A stretch of DNA of 64,000 bases from Luidia sarsii (lineage: Eukaryota; Echinodermata; Asteroidea; Paxillosida; Luidiidae): NCBI GenBank assembly GCA_949987565.1, contig OX465113.1:2076264-2140263 (forward strand), read 5' to 3'. The notes beneath the pieces are model-generated. The model saw only the letters and a program-made list of their open reading frames with translations. It had not been told where the DNA came from and searched no databases. Positions 11,341-22,379 of the stretch are shown piece by piece; the stretch's first letter is position 1, and each line of letters opens with the position of its first letter. Both the position numbers and the translations under genes were made by a program.

Positions 11341-12637
11341 AGTCTCCCGGGCGACACGTGGAGATACCGCGCCGCGCAGACAACCAGACCCGTGAATCGG
11401 CTTCAGACGACAGGCAGTCTGGGACCAGCGCCCCGTCTGGCTTCGTATAAAAGATCCTCCCCAGAACCTCACCACCGTCTGTCTGTCCATGCACCACCGG
11501 GTCTTAGGCTTCCCACTTCCCGACTCTCCCCGCCTTATATACCGTGCTATTTTCTCCCCCTAGCTCGCACTGGCTCGGCCCTCTCTTTTCTGATTCAGTT
11601 TTAAACCTCGGCCACCTGTCTGGAGACTTCCCCGACCCGTCCTTTGGGTAGAAATCACACGGAGAGGCTATAGGCTGCCATCGGGTTTTTTTTTTCTTCT
11701 CCTTTTTTTTTTTAAATGAAACGCTGAGCCTCGAACCAGGTGGGTATGTAGAGGGAGATAATCCCCAATTTCCCCTGCGGTCGCCCGGAGCGAAGCGTCC
11801 GTTGAGGGGGACGGGGTAGCTCCCCTGTATGAGGAGCATCTCCCAGCCCATCCCATTGCCTCCGCTAAACTCCTTCTAAAACCTCCCCCTAGTGTGCAAA
11901 AGGATTGGTGGCGCAGTTTCTCCCATTCTCCCAAGAGGTTCACCGCACGTCGTCTCCTGGGGGCACACCACACCGACGATAAGGATGATGATTATGATGA
12001 ATCCCCCTTGAATAACATGTTATTTGCCTAAGGTTAGTCACTCGTCACTGCGTCCCCTTATCCAGTCAATAAGGGTTGCAGATGATGAGACCATTTCAAT
12101 CGAGACCGCGACGACGAATCTCCCCCCCAAAAAAAAAATAAAAAAAAAAATAAAAAAAAAAATCGGGGTCCAGCCCTTTGTCCCTCGAGGTATCCACTGG
12201 GTCTCAGAAAACCATTCCCCAAGGATATCGATTCAACATCGGGCGGTCTCCTCCAAAACACAAAATCTATTTGGGAAAAATGTTTTGAAACTAGCACATT
12301 TTTGGGGGGGGGGGGAGAAAAAGAGCGAGATCAAGGGATACAGGGAGTGAGAGAGGGAGGGGAGGGAGAGGGGGGGGGGGTAGAGACTAGAGAGGTGAGG
12401 AAGAGAGGGAAATAGAGAGAAAGAGAGGTGGACAAACAAACCAGACACAAAAGTTCTTTAGGGATGAGGGCGAATCGCTGAGAGATTAGTCAAAATAAAT
12501 AGATCGTAATTTCGAGAGAGGGGACGACGGGACGCTCACCTGAGGTTTACCCCCACAGTGGAACTGAACAGATTGGAGATGGAAAACGCAATTCCAGTTG
12601 GAATTGCATGCTTGAGAAGAATTATGAAAATCCTCTG
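11341..12637. other. Unique sequence with A-rich and G-rich runs
   Basis: Contains an A-rich run at 12,127-12,163 interrupted by single T, and a G/A-rich tract at about 12,302-12,430. Nothing gene-like. Confidence 0.5.
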
Positions 12638-12760
12638 CCATTGAGACATTTCGTGCTAGGATCGAAACGCCAGGTCCTCTTAATTTCTGATATTCGCTTT
12701 TTGGTCTCTTTTTAGTAAGTTTGCAACATTTCTGCATAATTTGTATTAGGCACGCTACCA
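12638..12760 (-). repeat. Dispersed repeat family 1, copy 3 (inverted)
   Basis: GTGCTAGGATCGAAACGCCA is the reverse orientation of the family core, followed by TTTTTAGTAAGTTTGCAACA, which matches the family leader also seen at 43,566 and 63,770. Confidence 0.65.
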
Positions 12761-13440
12761 TTATAAAAGTCATAGTATATTTTGCTGACTAATCTATTGT
12801 CCCGTAATATTTGTCAGTGTCAGTATATAATCCAATAAGGGTTTGTGGTACATGATGTATCGTGATAGCACTGCATACTCGGTGCTGTGTATACAGATTG
12901 ACTGCTGAAAAATGAGCATGCAGTGCTAATTATACGTCGAATGAGGCAAATCCTATTTAATGCACAAATCTCCTCCAGGCAACAATCACATTACATCCGT
13001 ACTGTCAATGTTCATTTGTTAATATTGCTGTCGTTGTGATTTTGAACTCTCTTTTTAAAATTTATATCCATCAAGACTGTAGACCTATTATCGCCATGAT
13101 GTTAGGGGAGGGGATGGGGGTGGGTGGGTGTATTTTTGTTAAGTGAAAGGGAACTGGCTTAATTGTGAGGATGAATATTTGGAAGAGCGAAACAACAATA
13201 TTTTGGCCGGTCATTATTGCGGGCTTCCGTCAGTCAAGTTGAACCGACGAGCGCCGCTGAGATGCGGCGGACATGCTGAGGCAATTACCCACTGACCCAC
13301 TTTCCATCCAAAAGCCTTCAGCCGCAAGGCCTGTGTGTTGGCAGAACTGTCAAGTCATACCGTGTATAGTCCGCCGATCATACGGTTTGGAATGTTCCCC
13401 TTTTTAACAATTCTCATAAATTTGCGGTAAACAGCACTGC
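12761..13440. other. Unique sequence, nothing recognised
   Basis: Mixed composition with short GC-rich palindromic stretches (for example CGCCGCTGAGATGCGGCG near 13,251). No gene or repeat recognised. Confidence 0.45.
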
Positions 13441-13520
13441 TATGATAGGCCTTACGCTATAAGCCACAGGTCTCGGGTTCAAGTCCCGGTCCAGTCGAAT
13501 TGCTTTGGCCAATTTTGCGT
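13441..13520 (+). repeat. tRNA-derived SINE, diverged copy
   Basis: B-box-like CGGGTTCAAGTCCCGG is followed by TTTGGCCAATTTT, related to the body of the SINE copies at 560 and 59,875 but in the opposite orientation. It lies immediately upstream of a family 2 repeat. Confidence 0.55.
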
Positions 13521-13534
13521 TTTGGGAGCTTAAT

Positions 13535-13670
13535 TAATCTCCTGATGACGGCCAGAGCATACTGGTCAAAACGTCGAGTTACCACTCAGGTTCTTTTCAG
13601 AACCACACCTCTTCTTTAAGAGACCTTATACATGGTGTCATTGCAAACCTTCATATACTAAATTAATCAG
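13535..13670 (+). repeat. Dispersed repeat family 2, copy 1
   Basis: Contains CTGATGACGGCCAGAGCATA, then AAAACGTCGAG, then a segment with TTCTTTTCAGAACCACACCT and ACATGGTGTCATTGCAAACC. The stem GGCCAG/CTGGTC with loop AGCATA is intact. The same order of blocks is found at 61,513, which defines the family. Confidence 0.75.
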
Positions 13671-14376
13671 TTTTGGTCCAACAAATTGATAGACACTTTG
13701 GGTTTTATAACAATACTTATTTATTTAACCCCAAGTTAATTTTGATTTCTGTATACCTTTAAAAATGAAAAACTAAAAAAAAAAGTGCCAAAGAATTTTT
13801 TTTCAAAAGTTCCCGGTAAGTGGGTGAATCTGTGGGGAGATTATAAAGAAAAGTGATTCTTTTGCGGAGGATCCTGTACTATCTTGTCACACTTCAAACT
13901 CCAAATGCACTTTTTTTTAATGCCATGCCCCACCCCTTGAAACAACCACTATCTCCACTCTCCTCATTGCACACCCTCTTGACAGTCCGTCTGAATCACT
14001 TCGTCTTCTTCTTGTTTCTGGCTGCCTCGCGGCTGTCCCGAGGTCGACCGATCTCCCCCCCCCCCCTCCCTTCTCCCCGGCCCTCCCCGAGCCCGGGTTC
14101 CCCGCGGCCGAGCTAAACCCCCGGAAATTCAAGATCATCATCCCTGCGCATCCAGCGACTTCGATATTTCCGCGATGGGCATTTGTGACGGCACTATGAT
14201 AATGCCCCATTTCCCCTCTCGCCTGCCGCACGGTGACACTGTCGATTAGCCGACTGGAGCGGAGAAATAAATGAAGCCGGCAAACAAATGTTCGTTCCGA
14301 ATCAAAATCCCCCTTCTAATCCCTACCGTATTCCCCAAGGCGAGTGCACGCATGGCAATGGTTGCATAGCAGTTGC
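13671..14376. other. AT-rich then GC-rich unique sequence
   Basis: AT-rich to about 13,920, then GC-rich with a C run near 14,055-14,066. The GC-rich 14,020-14,260 part is non-repetitive and could be regulatory, but there is no direct evidence. Confidence 0.4.
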
Positions 14377-14709
14377 AATGTCTTCGGGTTAGTGAGCATA
14401 GAGTATCATTGAGCCAGGTAGATAGACAACAGTGCCTCGAGAATCAATGTCTTCGGGAAATGAGCATAGAGTATCATTGAGCCAGGTAGATAGACAACAG
14501 TGCCTCAGGAAGCAATGTCTTCGGGTTAATGAGCATAGAGTATCATTGAGCCAGGTAGATAGCCAACAGTGCCTCAGGAAACAATGTCTTCGGGTTAGTG
14601 AGCATAGAGTATCATTGAGCCAGGTAGGACAACAGTGCCACAGGAAGCATTTCTTCGGGTTAGTGAGCATAGAGTATCATTGAGCCAGGTAGATAGTGCA
14701 TCAGGAAGG
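14377..14709. repeat. 69-bp (23-codon) minisatellite
   Basis: Five units each contain TCTTCGGG, AGCATAGAGTATCATTGAGC and CAGTGCCTC-AGGA. TCTTCGGG starts at 14,381, 14,450, 14,518, 14,587 and 14,652, giving periods of 69, 68, 69 and 65. Since 69 is a multiple of three, frames on both strands stay open through parts of the array. The 68 and 65-base units break any common frame, which argues against translation. Confidence 0.9.
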
Positions 14710-15289
14710 TCATTTTATGATCCCAGTAACGTCCTCGTACTTCAAACTCATGCAGTATCGCCTTGTTTATGACGCATCTATAATAGGTGACAAAGACGTC
14801 AAGAAAAACTTCCAACTCATTCTATACAGGCGTGGATATCATACCAAAATGTTATATTGTCAACTTATTAATCCTCGATTTCCAAATACATTGGAGCTGC
14901 ATTCGGGCAAGCAGCATCCTGAAATACTCCCGCTGTGGCTTAACTACATTCGAGCTGCATTTGGTAGCTAATGTGCCACCATGCAGGAATGGGCAAGAAT
15001 CATTGAGTCGGGTTCGAAGTATTTGTGAACATTCTTCATTCCGGTTGGTTTTGCTTGACTCCTGTAGAGTCCGAATAAAAATGACAATCTATCGATTTCC
15101 AATGAATTGCCTAGCAGTCGTTTAACTGAGCCGGTGCTTTTACTGAGAAGCAATAAAGTGGCTTTCGTGTGATATTGTGGAAGTTTAGCTCCCCATTTCA
15201 TCGAGGTGGTATTAAAGAAGATTTGTTCAATGAAGGAAGAACATCATTCCGATCGACGCTCCGGAATGAAGCCGTCTCTTGCGGTCGAT
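14710..15289. other. Unique sequence, nothing recognised
   Basis: Two overlapping plus-strand frames (14,696-14,971 and 14,787-15,125) are open, but neither shows a recognisable domain. Confidence 0.4.
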
Positions 15290-15564
15290 GAGTGTTATAA
15301 TTACGTAGCTCATTAGGTGGCAGGAAATACCCTTAAGAGGGATCTTAAGTTGCGCATCCCCTGCACACGGGTGTCCGCGATCCCGGTGATTATCCCGGAT
15401 CTCCGAAAGAGATGACGCAATCAGGGGGGCGCTGTTGCCTGCTATCGCGCATGCGCGGTCGTGAGTCATTAATATTCCAGCAAATTAGCGCGTTCGTAAT
15501 GAAGGTTCCGGGCACGATGGGATTGGTGACAGTGTTGTACAATGAAGAATGCACAGAACTACAT
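15290..15564 (+). repeat. Duplicated unit, left copy
   Basis: This 275-base block recurs at 16,031-16,312 with about seven differences by eye (roughly 97% identity). It contains CTTAAGAGGGATCTTAAG, a palindrome, and the CpG-rich ATCGCGCATGCGCGGTCG. Both copies end at the same point, where a TTC-rich array begins. Confidence 0.9.
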
Positions 15565-15990
15565 AACTTCTTCTTCTTCAAGTTCTCCTTCATTTTCTTC
15601 TTCAAATATTGGGTCTTTTTTAATTCTTTTTTTCTTCTTCAAATTATCATCTTCTTCAAATTCTTCTTCTTTATATTCTTCTTATTCACATTTTTCTTCT
15701 TCATATTGTTCTTCTTCTTTACATTTTTCTTCTTTAAATCCTTCTTTTTTTCAAATTCATCTTCTTCAAATTGTTCTTTTTCAATTTTTTTTTCAAATTC
15801 TTCTTCAAATCTTTTTTTCCAAGTTCTTCTTCTTCATATTCTTCTTCTTCTTCTTTAAATTCGTCTTCAAATTCTTCTTCTCCAAATTCTTTGTCTTCAA
15901 ATTCTTCGTCTTCAATTTCTTCGTCTTCAAATTCTTCGTCTTCAAATTCTTCGTCTTCAAATTCTTCTTCTTCTTCTTCAAATTCTTAAA
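15565..15990. repeat. TTC/TTCAAA-rich array, left
   Basis: Pyrimidine-rich array of TTCTTC with AAA or AAATT spacers; the best-ordered part (about 15,885-15,975) repeats TCTTCAAATTCTTCG every 15 bases. Phe/Ser-rich open frames are artefacts. Confidence 0.9.
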
Positions 15991-16030
15991 CTTTAACCTG
16001 ATATCCTCTTTATTTTTGAACGTTGTATAT

Positions 16031-16312
16031 GAGTGTTATAATTACGTAGAGCTCATTAGGTGGCAGGAAATACCCTTAAGAGGGATCTTAAGTTGCGCAT
16101 CCCCTGCACACGGGTGTCCGCGATCCCGGTGATTATCCCGGATCTCCGAAAGGGATGACGCAATCAGGGGGGCGCTGTTGCCTGCTATCGCGCATGCGCG
16201 GTCGTGAGTCATTAATATTCCAGCCAATTAGCGCGTCCGTAATGAAGGTTCCGGGCACGATGGGAATGGTGACAGTGTTGTACAATGAAGAATGCACCGG
16301 AACTATATTATT
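16031..16312 (+). repeat. Duplicated unit, right copy
   Basis: Second copy of the 275-base block, displaced by 741-743 bases. The differences from the left copy are scattered substitutions plus a 2-base insertion (AGAGCTC against AGCTC). Confidence 0.9.
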
Positions 16313-16562
16313 TCTTCTTGTTGTTCTTTAAGTTCTCTTCGTCATATTCTTTTTCTTCTTCTTCAAATTATTCGTTTTCTTCTTCAAATTCTCCTTCTTC
16401 TTCTTCTTCTTCAAATTCTTCTTCTTCAAATTGTTCTTCTTCAAATAATTCTTCTTGCTAATTCGTCTTCTTCAATATTTGTTTCTTCTTCTTCAAACTT
16501 TTCTTCTTCAAATTCTTCTTCTTCAAAATCTTATTCTTCAAATCCTTCTTCACATTCATCTT
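16313..16562. repeat. TTC/TTCAAA-rich array, right
   Basis: Shorter counterpart of the array at 15,565, following the right copy of the duplicated block. Its order of units differs strongly from the left array, so the microsatellites diverged far faster than the flanking unit. Confidence 0.85.
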
Positions 16563-18115
16563 ATTTAACCTTATATCATCCATATTTCGGAACGTTGTAT
16601 ATTTTTGGTTGGCCAAGTAAGCACTTTTCCACGTTAATTTGATATCTGATATTTGATATCTTTCTTGAGTGCGTCCCCAAATCTCCAATAAATTTATTGT
16701 GGAATAGAAACAACGTTACCACAGTATAGACCACGGGACGAGGTGGAGGCCACCTTCGCATTATCAAGGCATTTCGAATTTCTCAACGAGGCCAATACCG
16801 GCAGTATTTACACCAAGTGTTACCGTTCGGTTTTGAAGACCCAAAGTATGTTACCAATGAGATACTACGTCTGGCCGTTTGCCTTGACACTCTGCTTTCT
16901 TTGGCTGTTTTAGCGACTACGCTTCTGTGCAGGATTTGAAAACCAGAATACCAAATGAGAGCCGCCACTATCTGGATTCCCTGACGAATTTGATGACACT
17001 ATAATTTGTCATTGCCTGATAATTTTAGAAGTGCGAGCAGAATTCTGTCTGGCTCCTGCTTCCGTGCATCACCGGGTTGTTTTCTCGTAACAATTCGTGG
17101 CTTCGAGCGCGGCCGGCCTCGCATCGCTTCGAGTCGAGGTACCCGACGAACCGGATCGCACCCCCAGGGAGCTTACACGATCAACTGCCGCGCGCACACA
17201 GACCTGACAACCTCGTCCCCCTGCCCCCGTCGGGCAAAATGCGACACTGGGTATTGATCAATCCAGACTTGGCAACAGCGAGCATTTTTCATTAACCAAT
17301 TATCCCGCCCATCTTCGCTTTATTTTAAAGAGCGGCTGATTCAAAAGTCGTCATTGAAGTTAGCGTTCATACTGAAACACGTCTACTTTCGGAGACGTTG
17401 AGGCCAGTCTGTCGGGCAAACTCGTTTGCCTAACACTGGATTCGGTTGGTATCACACGTTTTGGGAGGTTGTGATTTTGACCAACCCAAAACAGCCAGTT
17501 GGCTTTACTTGCCCATGGTGGTTGGTGGTTGAAAATTGCCCATTAATGTTCCAGCGTAAAGTGATTCATTTTAAGCAGCAACACTTTTGTATATCACTCT
17601 GATTCATTATGATTAACTCTAGAGTTTCTCCCAATGGCAAAACCAAATTGTGGCCTTCTCCATTACAAGATACAGTCACGGTCTAAAAAAAGTTGCGATT
17701 TGATCGGAGTATAATTATTATATCGTATAAGGCAGTGACAGCGGTGCTCAATTTCAATCGGGCGGAGGCTGACACGTCACGATCATTCCAGCCCTGACGT
17801 CAGGCTAGCCGCCGCAAGAGCGCGCCGGCTGCACAGCGCCACCAACGGCAAGAGTCGGGGTCGGGGTAGCGAGAGGGGTGGGGGTGCAGGGAGTGAGTGA
17901 GAGGGAGAGATAGTGATGGGTCGGATGAAGAAGGTGGCTGTGCTAGAGCCCCCTTGCCAACAAAAAAAAGATAGATAGAGGGAGAGGGGAAGGTTGCCGT
18001 GTGTAGCTGGCCGATAGCATCTCCCAGCCGCCGCAACCATGACGCCAGAGCGCCAGCACTACGGAAGCAATCGATTTGCGGCCGGCGATTTACCCGGCTC
18101 CCTATCGGAAATGCC

Positions 18116-18118
<3 letters not shown>
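16563..18118. other. Unique sequence, nothing recognised
   Basis: Mixed composition with a GC-rich part at about 17,090-17,240 and 17,770-17,880. No coding frame with recognisable content; a purine-rich segment lies near 17,875-17,935. Confidence 0.45.
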
Positions 18119-18146
<28 letters not shown>

Positions 18147-18157
18147 CGGGGGGGGGG
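18119..18157. repeat. Homopolymer pair T28-C-G10
   Basis: A run of about 28 T is followed by one C and about 10 G. Such abutting homopolymers are slippage-prone and are also a common place for assembly or sequencing error. Confidence 0.9.
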
Positions 18158-19169
18158 ATGCGTCAAGGGGTATTAAACAGATCAGGGCGGAGGGCGGGGG
18201 ATGCACCGCGGCAGAGCGAACACTTTGTTGACAAATTATTAGTTTAGAGATTCCACTTATGCCGAAGGCGACACTATAGGGTATAAGACACCCCTCCCCC
18301 TCCCCCACCTCACCCCTCCCCTCCCCCACCCCCTTGGCATGGATTGAGAGCTTGAAGGTCACCCCTAGCTACCGGTGAAGGAGGAGGAGAAGGGGGATAG
18401 AGAAGGGGCAAGGATTTGTGTTCAAGGACATTGTGGCTATAGGTCGCGTGACTGACGAAATGGAGGGAGTATAGAGTGCGGGAATTTCCCGACTAATCCC
18501 CCTGACATTTTCTCGGTTGAGTCGGATCGTTCCGATTAGAACGGTTTCGTTCCGGGGAGAGTCATGTACGTCAATCACAAGTGCTGCAGCGTGTACGGCA
18601 TTCAATAAGACTGACGGCCAAACCATCAGGGAGGATTTTTTGGGGGGGAATACACACCTAGATTATTACCGATATTGGTCATGACATGTCCGAGGTTACT
18701 GGCGACCGATTCCAAAAATATCAATTTGGATCCAAACTATATCGAGCCTCCTACCTCCATGATTGAGCTAACAGCTATGTACACATTGTTGACATTGGCA
18801 TCGCTTCTTGGCCCACCGAACACCCCCCCCCAAAAAAAAGCCTGCACAATTTATTCGGCTTTTTACATTGGCACCATTTGACTCAACACACCGCCATACA
18901 CAATGCACTTCGACTGGCGTTGGTTGGTGGAAAAATTTTCTCCTCTTTTGCATGGGGGTTGAGCATTGAACTACGAGAAAAAAGGCTATTTTCCTGTCAT
19001 ACTTCTGATCCACAAAACAGTGTGAGCCAGGGAGGGGGCAGATTATAATTATGTATGGCTAAAATATGTAAACTGTGGGAAATATTTTGTAGTATCTAAA
19101 AAAATAATCTGAAAAAAATAATTAGATCACCGCTGATCAAACAAATGAATCGGTAACACCATTCCTTCC
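18158..19169. other. Unique sequence, C-rich at 18,290-18,335
   Basis: No gene recognised. A C-rich CCCCTCCCC-type segment lies at 18,290-18,335 and a C8-A8 homopolymer pair at 18,824-18,838. Confidence 0.45.
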
Positions 19170-19502
19170 TTACTTATCCTCTTCGGTCCTAGTGGCATAT
19201 AAGGCTGTAAGGCTTTCTCTCAAGGCTCCAGCGTCCCCTGTCTCTGACCACAGTTTTAGCTTCTCTCCAAGACTTCCATCCCAGTTCTTTCCTCTCTTTT
19301 TCCCCACTGTTCGGCGCCATGTTGTTTCTGGTCGCCCCACTCTCCTTGTGCCTTCTGGTGTCCAGGAAAGTTCAGTGACAAATTGGCTCTCTTCTTTCAT
19401 TCTTAGCGCATGCTGGCCAATCCATTTCCAACTTCTTCCTTTGACCTCTTCACTGATCCGTTTCAATGTTGTTCTTCTTGAGTATACAAACTGCTGGATA
19501 AC
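19170..19502 (-). pseudogene. 3' fragment of an RTE-like non-LTR retrotransposon (reverse-transcriptase C-terminus)
   Basis: The minus-strand frame encodes the typical C-terminal tail of an endonuclease/reverse-transcriptase polyprotein. Landmarks in order are a basic WKWIG block, an LRM, WTPEGTRRVGRP, TTWRRTV and a final TEEDK just before the stop. In RTE-like elements this tail lies downstream of the polymerase palm and thumb. The frame continues about 12 codons upstream of the first plausible start and then meets a stop, so only about 110 residues remain of a protein normally around 1,000. This is the usual 5' truncation from incomplete reverse transcription. The element's own 3' end would lie just below 19,170. 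It is not expected to be mobile or expressed. The family name RTE is inferred from the tail only; a related clade is possible. Confidence 0.8.
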
Positions 19503-20620
19503 TCACGTTATTCCAAATCAATCCCAAATTATCAACAGTTCTAAACATATCAAGCCAAATGTTGGGCAGGCGATATTGTTTTCCTTACCAGACGTTGTGA
19601 CGGTGTAAGGAAGTCTTGTTCTCTACTTCTTGGGAGTTTTTTTACTTATTTATTTTAGTGCTCATCACTTCTTGTTTTTCAACTCCCTATACGTTTGGAG
19701 GATTCGATATATTCGGTAGCACAGGGAGTGACTAGTTGTCTTGTCCGGAAGCCCGATGGTTCGACTCATCACATTGCTGGAGCCACTCTGCCCTTCTAAC
19801 CCGCACCAAAAAAAGAAGAAGAAGACTCGAAGACTTATGCGTTTCTACTAAGTGGATAATTGATTCAATATCCCCCCTCTGGAGGGATATGGACCCTCTC
19901 TCCTTCCTCAACTAAACTCCGTGGATCCCAGTTCCACCCCCCCCCCCGTGACATTTTATTGATACTTTCCCGCCCGGAACCTGTCCTTGGTAATGGGCTA
20001 ATCTGTATATTCGGAGCGGTCTAATTAAGCTTAATGCGAGCGCGGTTCGATTGCACGGGCCGCACCGGTAGTCGTGCTCGTCTTCTTGTCTAGATGGTGA
20101 CGGGGGGCCGTCCCGTCCCAACTCACCCCGTCGCCGGCGCCCCAAAGTACAATGCGCGCACTGTCTTCCCTGGAAGTGCTAATTTGCAAATGCCGCCATT
20201 TCTCCGTCTCGGGGACCCTCAGACAATGTAGCCAGGGCCTTGGCCGTGACCAAAATACTTCCGGCGTCTAATCCCCCCCTCCCTTCGCTTAAATTAGACC
20301 AATTTCATTAATTCGGTGATTTTCTCGACTGTAGGCCTATATAGCTTCTCGTTATTTGGGAGGGTCGGAAGGAGGAGGCACGCGGAAACACAAAAGTCAA
20401 AAAGTGTATTCACTTCGCTGCAAATTATCTTAAAGTGATAATTTCCTCGTAGGTATTTGTTGGGGTTCGTGAGGGAGTGAGCGTGAGCCTGTGGTCAATG
20501 AGTAACTCCTGGATGATTTCGGAATTATTATACAAGACCGGTCATTACATTCATTACGTGAATTTTTAATTGGAAAAAAGAAAATAAGAACTGCACGCAC
20601 GTGGGCATGGGCTGGATGCG
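19503..20620. other. Unique sequence; possible regulatory island 20,020-20,300
   Basis: A weak tRNA-like segment (GATGGTTCGACTCATC) sits near 19,760. Between 20,020 and 20,300 the DNA is non-repetitive, with TCTAATTAAGCTTAAT and the perfect 10-base palindrome ATTTGCAAAT (20,182-20,191), the POU octamer. These are suggestive of cis-regulatory DNA only. Confidence 0.35.
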
Positions 20621-20770
20621 TATTTTTTTTCGTAGGAGGGTTAGGGCCAATTATCATAAATGCGGTGTCGTGATCTTCTTCTGTCGTAATTTTCTGTAAA
20701 TACAATTCGACACGCCCATTTATGATAATTTATGAAAATTGCCCCTAACCCTCCTACGAAAAAAAAAACA
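20621..20770. repeat. Fold-back inverted repeat
   Basis: The left arm (20,621-20,665) contains TTTTTCGTAGGAGGGTTAGG and AATTATCATAAATG; the right arm (20,713-20,770) is its imperfect reverse complement. A spacer of about 50 bases separates the arms. The 9-mer GGGCTGGAT flanks the structure as a direct repeat (20,609-20,617 and 20,777-20,785), but a few bases away from each arm. It is probably a fold-back or MITE-like element. Confidence 0.8.
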
Positions 20771-21594
20771 TTACGCGGGCTGGATCTGGGTATGACGTCA
20801 TCAATTGATGACCTCATTGTTGTGTGCCAACTAGCCAGCTAAAACCCCAATTGCCCACACACAATCCCGCAGCACCCCCAACCCGCCATGCAACCACACC
20901 GATCTGACGGAAACTCTGATAAAACGCAAGTTACGAGTGCAATCGGGCTCATTTAGCCTAAGCGGCTGCTCTAATCTGTACTGAAGTGCGGTCATGTACA
21001 CACATCATACAACTATGGAGGGGAGCGGATATGGCGGCTCTCAGTGGATTCCTGTTTTAAATGGCTTAGGCTGGTTCCGCATTGGGCTGAATTGATGACA
21101 TTTATTTCTAAGGGCTACATCAAGAACAGAGTCGTTCGGTTCCCGTTTGTTGACAAACCTCGGCGCTGAACAGGAAAGCCGCGTTTCTACTTCAATTACT
21201 TCAACAAGGTTTTGCCCTTCTCGATGTGTAAGGGCAAATCCTTGTTGAAGAACATTCTCGACGCAAGATCATGTCGATTTTATTCTACTTCAAATGAAAA
21301 AAACAAACCTCTGCGTTTGCAGGGAAGGAATCTTGCAGTTCGTAAAAGGGTTCCCGTTTGAAACATTTGAGGAAACAAAAGCTTCCCCCAAACATCATAA
21401 TAGTCTTGATCGTGAAATATCCACACCTATTGGTGTGACTGCTTGGTGCAACCGCTTCACCACTCAGTGAGGTTTTATTGGCGCAAATGCTGAGGTCAAG
21501 CGTCACAAGTTCACAATGCAAAAGTCAGAATTGCAGAGGTGCATTTTGATGTTTTACCAGTGCTCCCAACGGTCTGATTGTATAAGGACTACCA
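20771..21594. other. Unique sequence flanking a strong hairpin
   Basis: No gene recognised. Holds the hairpin at 21,199-21,250, listed separately. Confidence 0.45.
21199..21250. other. 21-bp near-perfect hairpin
   Basis: CTTCAACAAGG-TTTTGCCCTT (21,199-21,219) pairs with 21,230-21,250 with one mismatch, around a 10-base loop. Pairing does not continue outward, so the total is 52 bases. This is shorter than a typical animal pre-miRNA but has the right stem length. It could equally be a MITE relic. Confidence 0.75.
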
Positions 21595-21665
21595 TACAAT
21601 CCTGACGACGGGCAGAGCACACACACCGTCTGAAACGTTGACTAACCGGCTCCCCTGAGAGCCAT
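21595..21665 (+). repeat. Dispersed repeat family 2, copy 2 (partial)
   Basis: CCTGACGACGGGCAGAGCAC, then CTGAAACGTTGACTAACCGG and CTGAGAGCC matches the family core. The central stem is decayed by a CA expansion in the loop. Confidence 0.6.
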
Positions 21666-22379
21666 CGTCATTGGACTTGCAAGGTGTCAGCGCAAATTGT
21701 CCGTGTAACTTTAACAAGCCCCCAAACAGAATTCTCACGGGCACGGGATACCTGCGCGGCGGCACCTTACGGTGCGATGTCTCAACGAGCCACTTATCTC
21801 CCCCAATATCCGACCTCTTGGTCATCGTCATATTTTTGTCTTTCTGTCGAGGCTATGAAAACCACCTGGACGGGCTAAAACCGTCCTTCTTTCTTAACCT
21901 CTTGGTGAGCTCCCGATCTGTGAATCATGCAGACCGTCCAGTAAGGCATCGTTGATTTCCTCCGCGGGATACCCCCCCCCCTCTCGCACAATGTAGCGGG
22001 TGAGTCACGGACCTCCCTTCTGATGAGTGCCGTGGTGGCCGGGTCGCGATGCCAGGAATCGTTAGGACTGGCAGGCACCGAGAAACGGCGGCACCAGGGC
22101 CTCCGCATCCATCGCTGCAACCGTGCTGTCCCTGTAGAAAGAGGCTGCTCAAGTTTATCGGTGCGAGTGCATGCGACCCAGCTGCGGGGTGCATCAATGC
22201 GGGAGATTCACAATTAGCGCGCCCTCAAGTGTTTGCAACGTGTTGGCCAATCACAATGCGCAGAATCTTTCGTCGAAGGCTGGTCTTGAACTCAAGTGAT
22301 GTAGTTCCCACCAATTAGAATACTTTTGTCAAACCTTAAAACTCATGACGATCAAAACAAATAATGGACTGAGCACCAA
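21666..22379. other. Unique sequence, nothing recognised
   Basis: GC-balanced DNA with several short overlapping frames on both strands. None has a recognisable domain. Confidence 0.4.

Noticed and set aside
20182..20191. POU-factor octamer as an enhancer call
   Set aside because: A single 10-base motif is expected by chance at this scale; noted only as part of a unique-sequence island.
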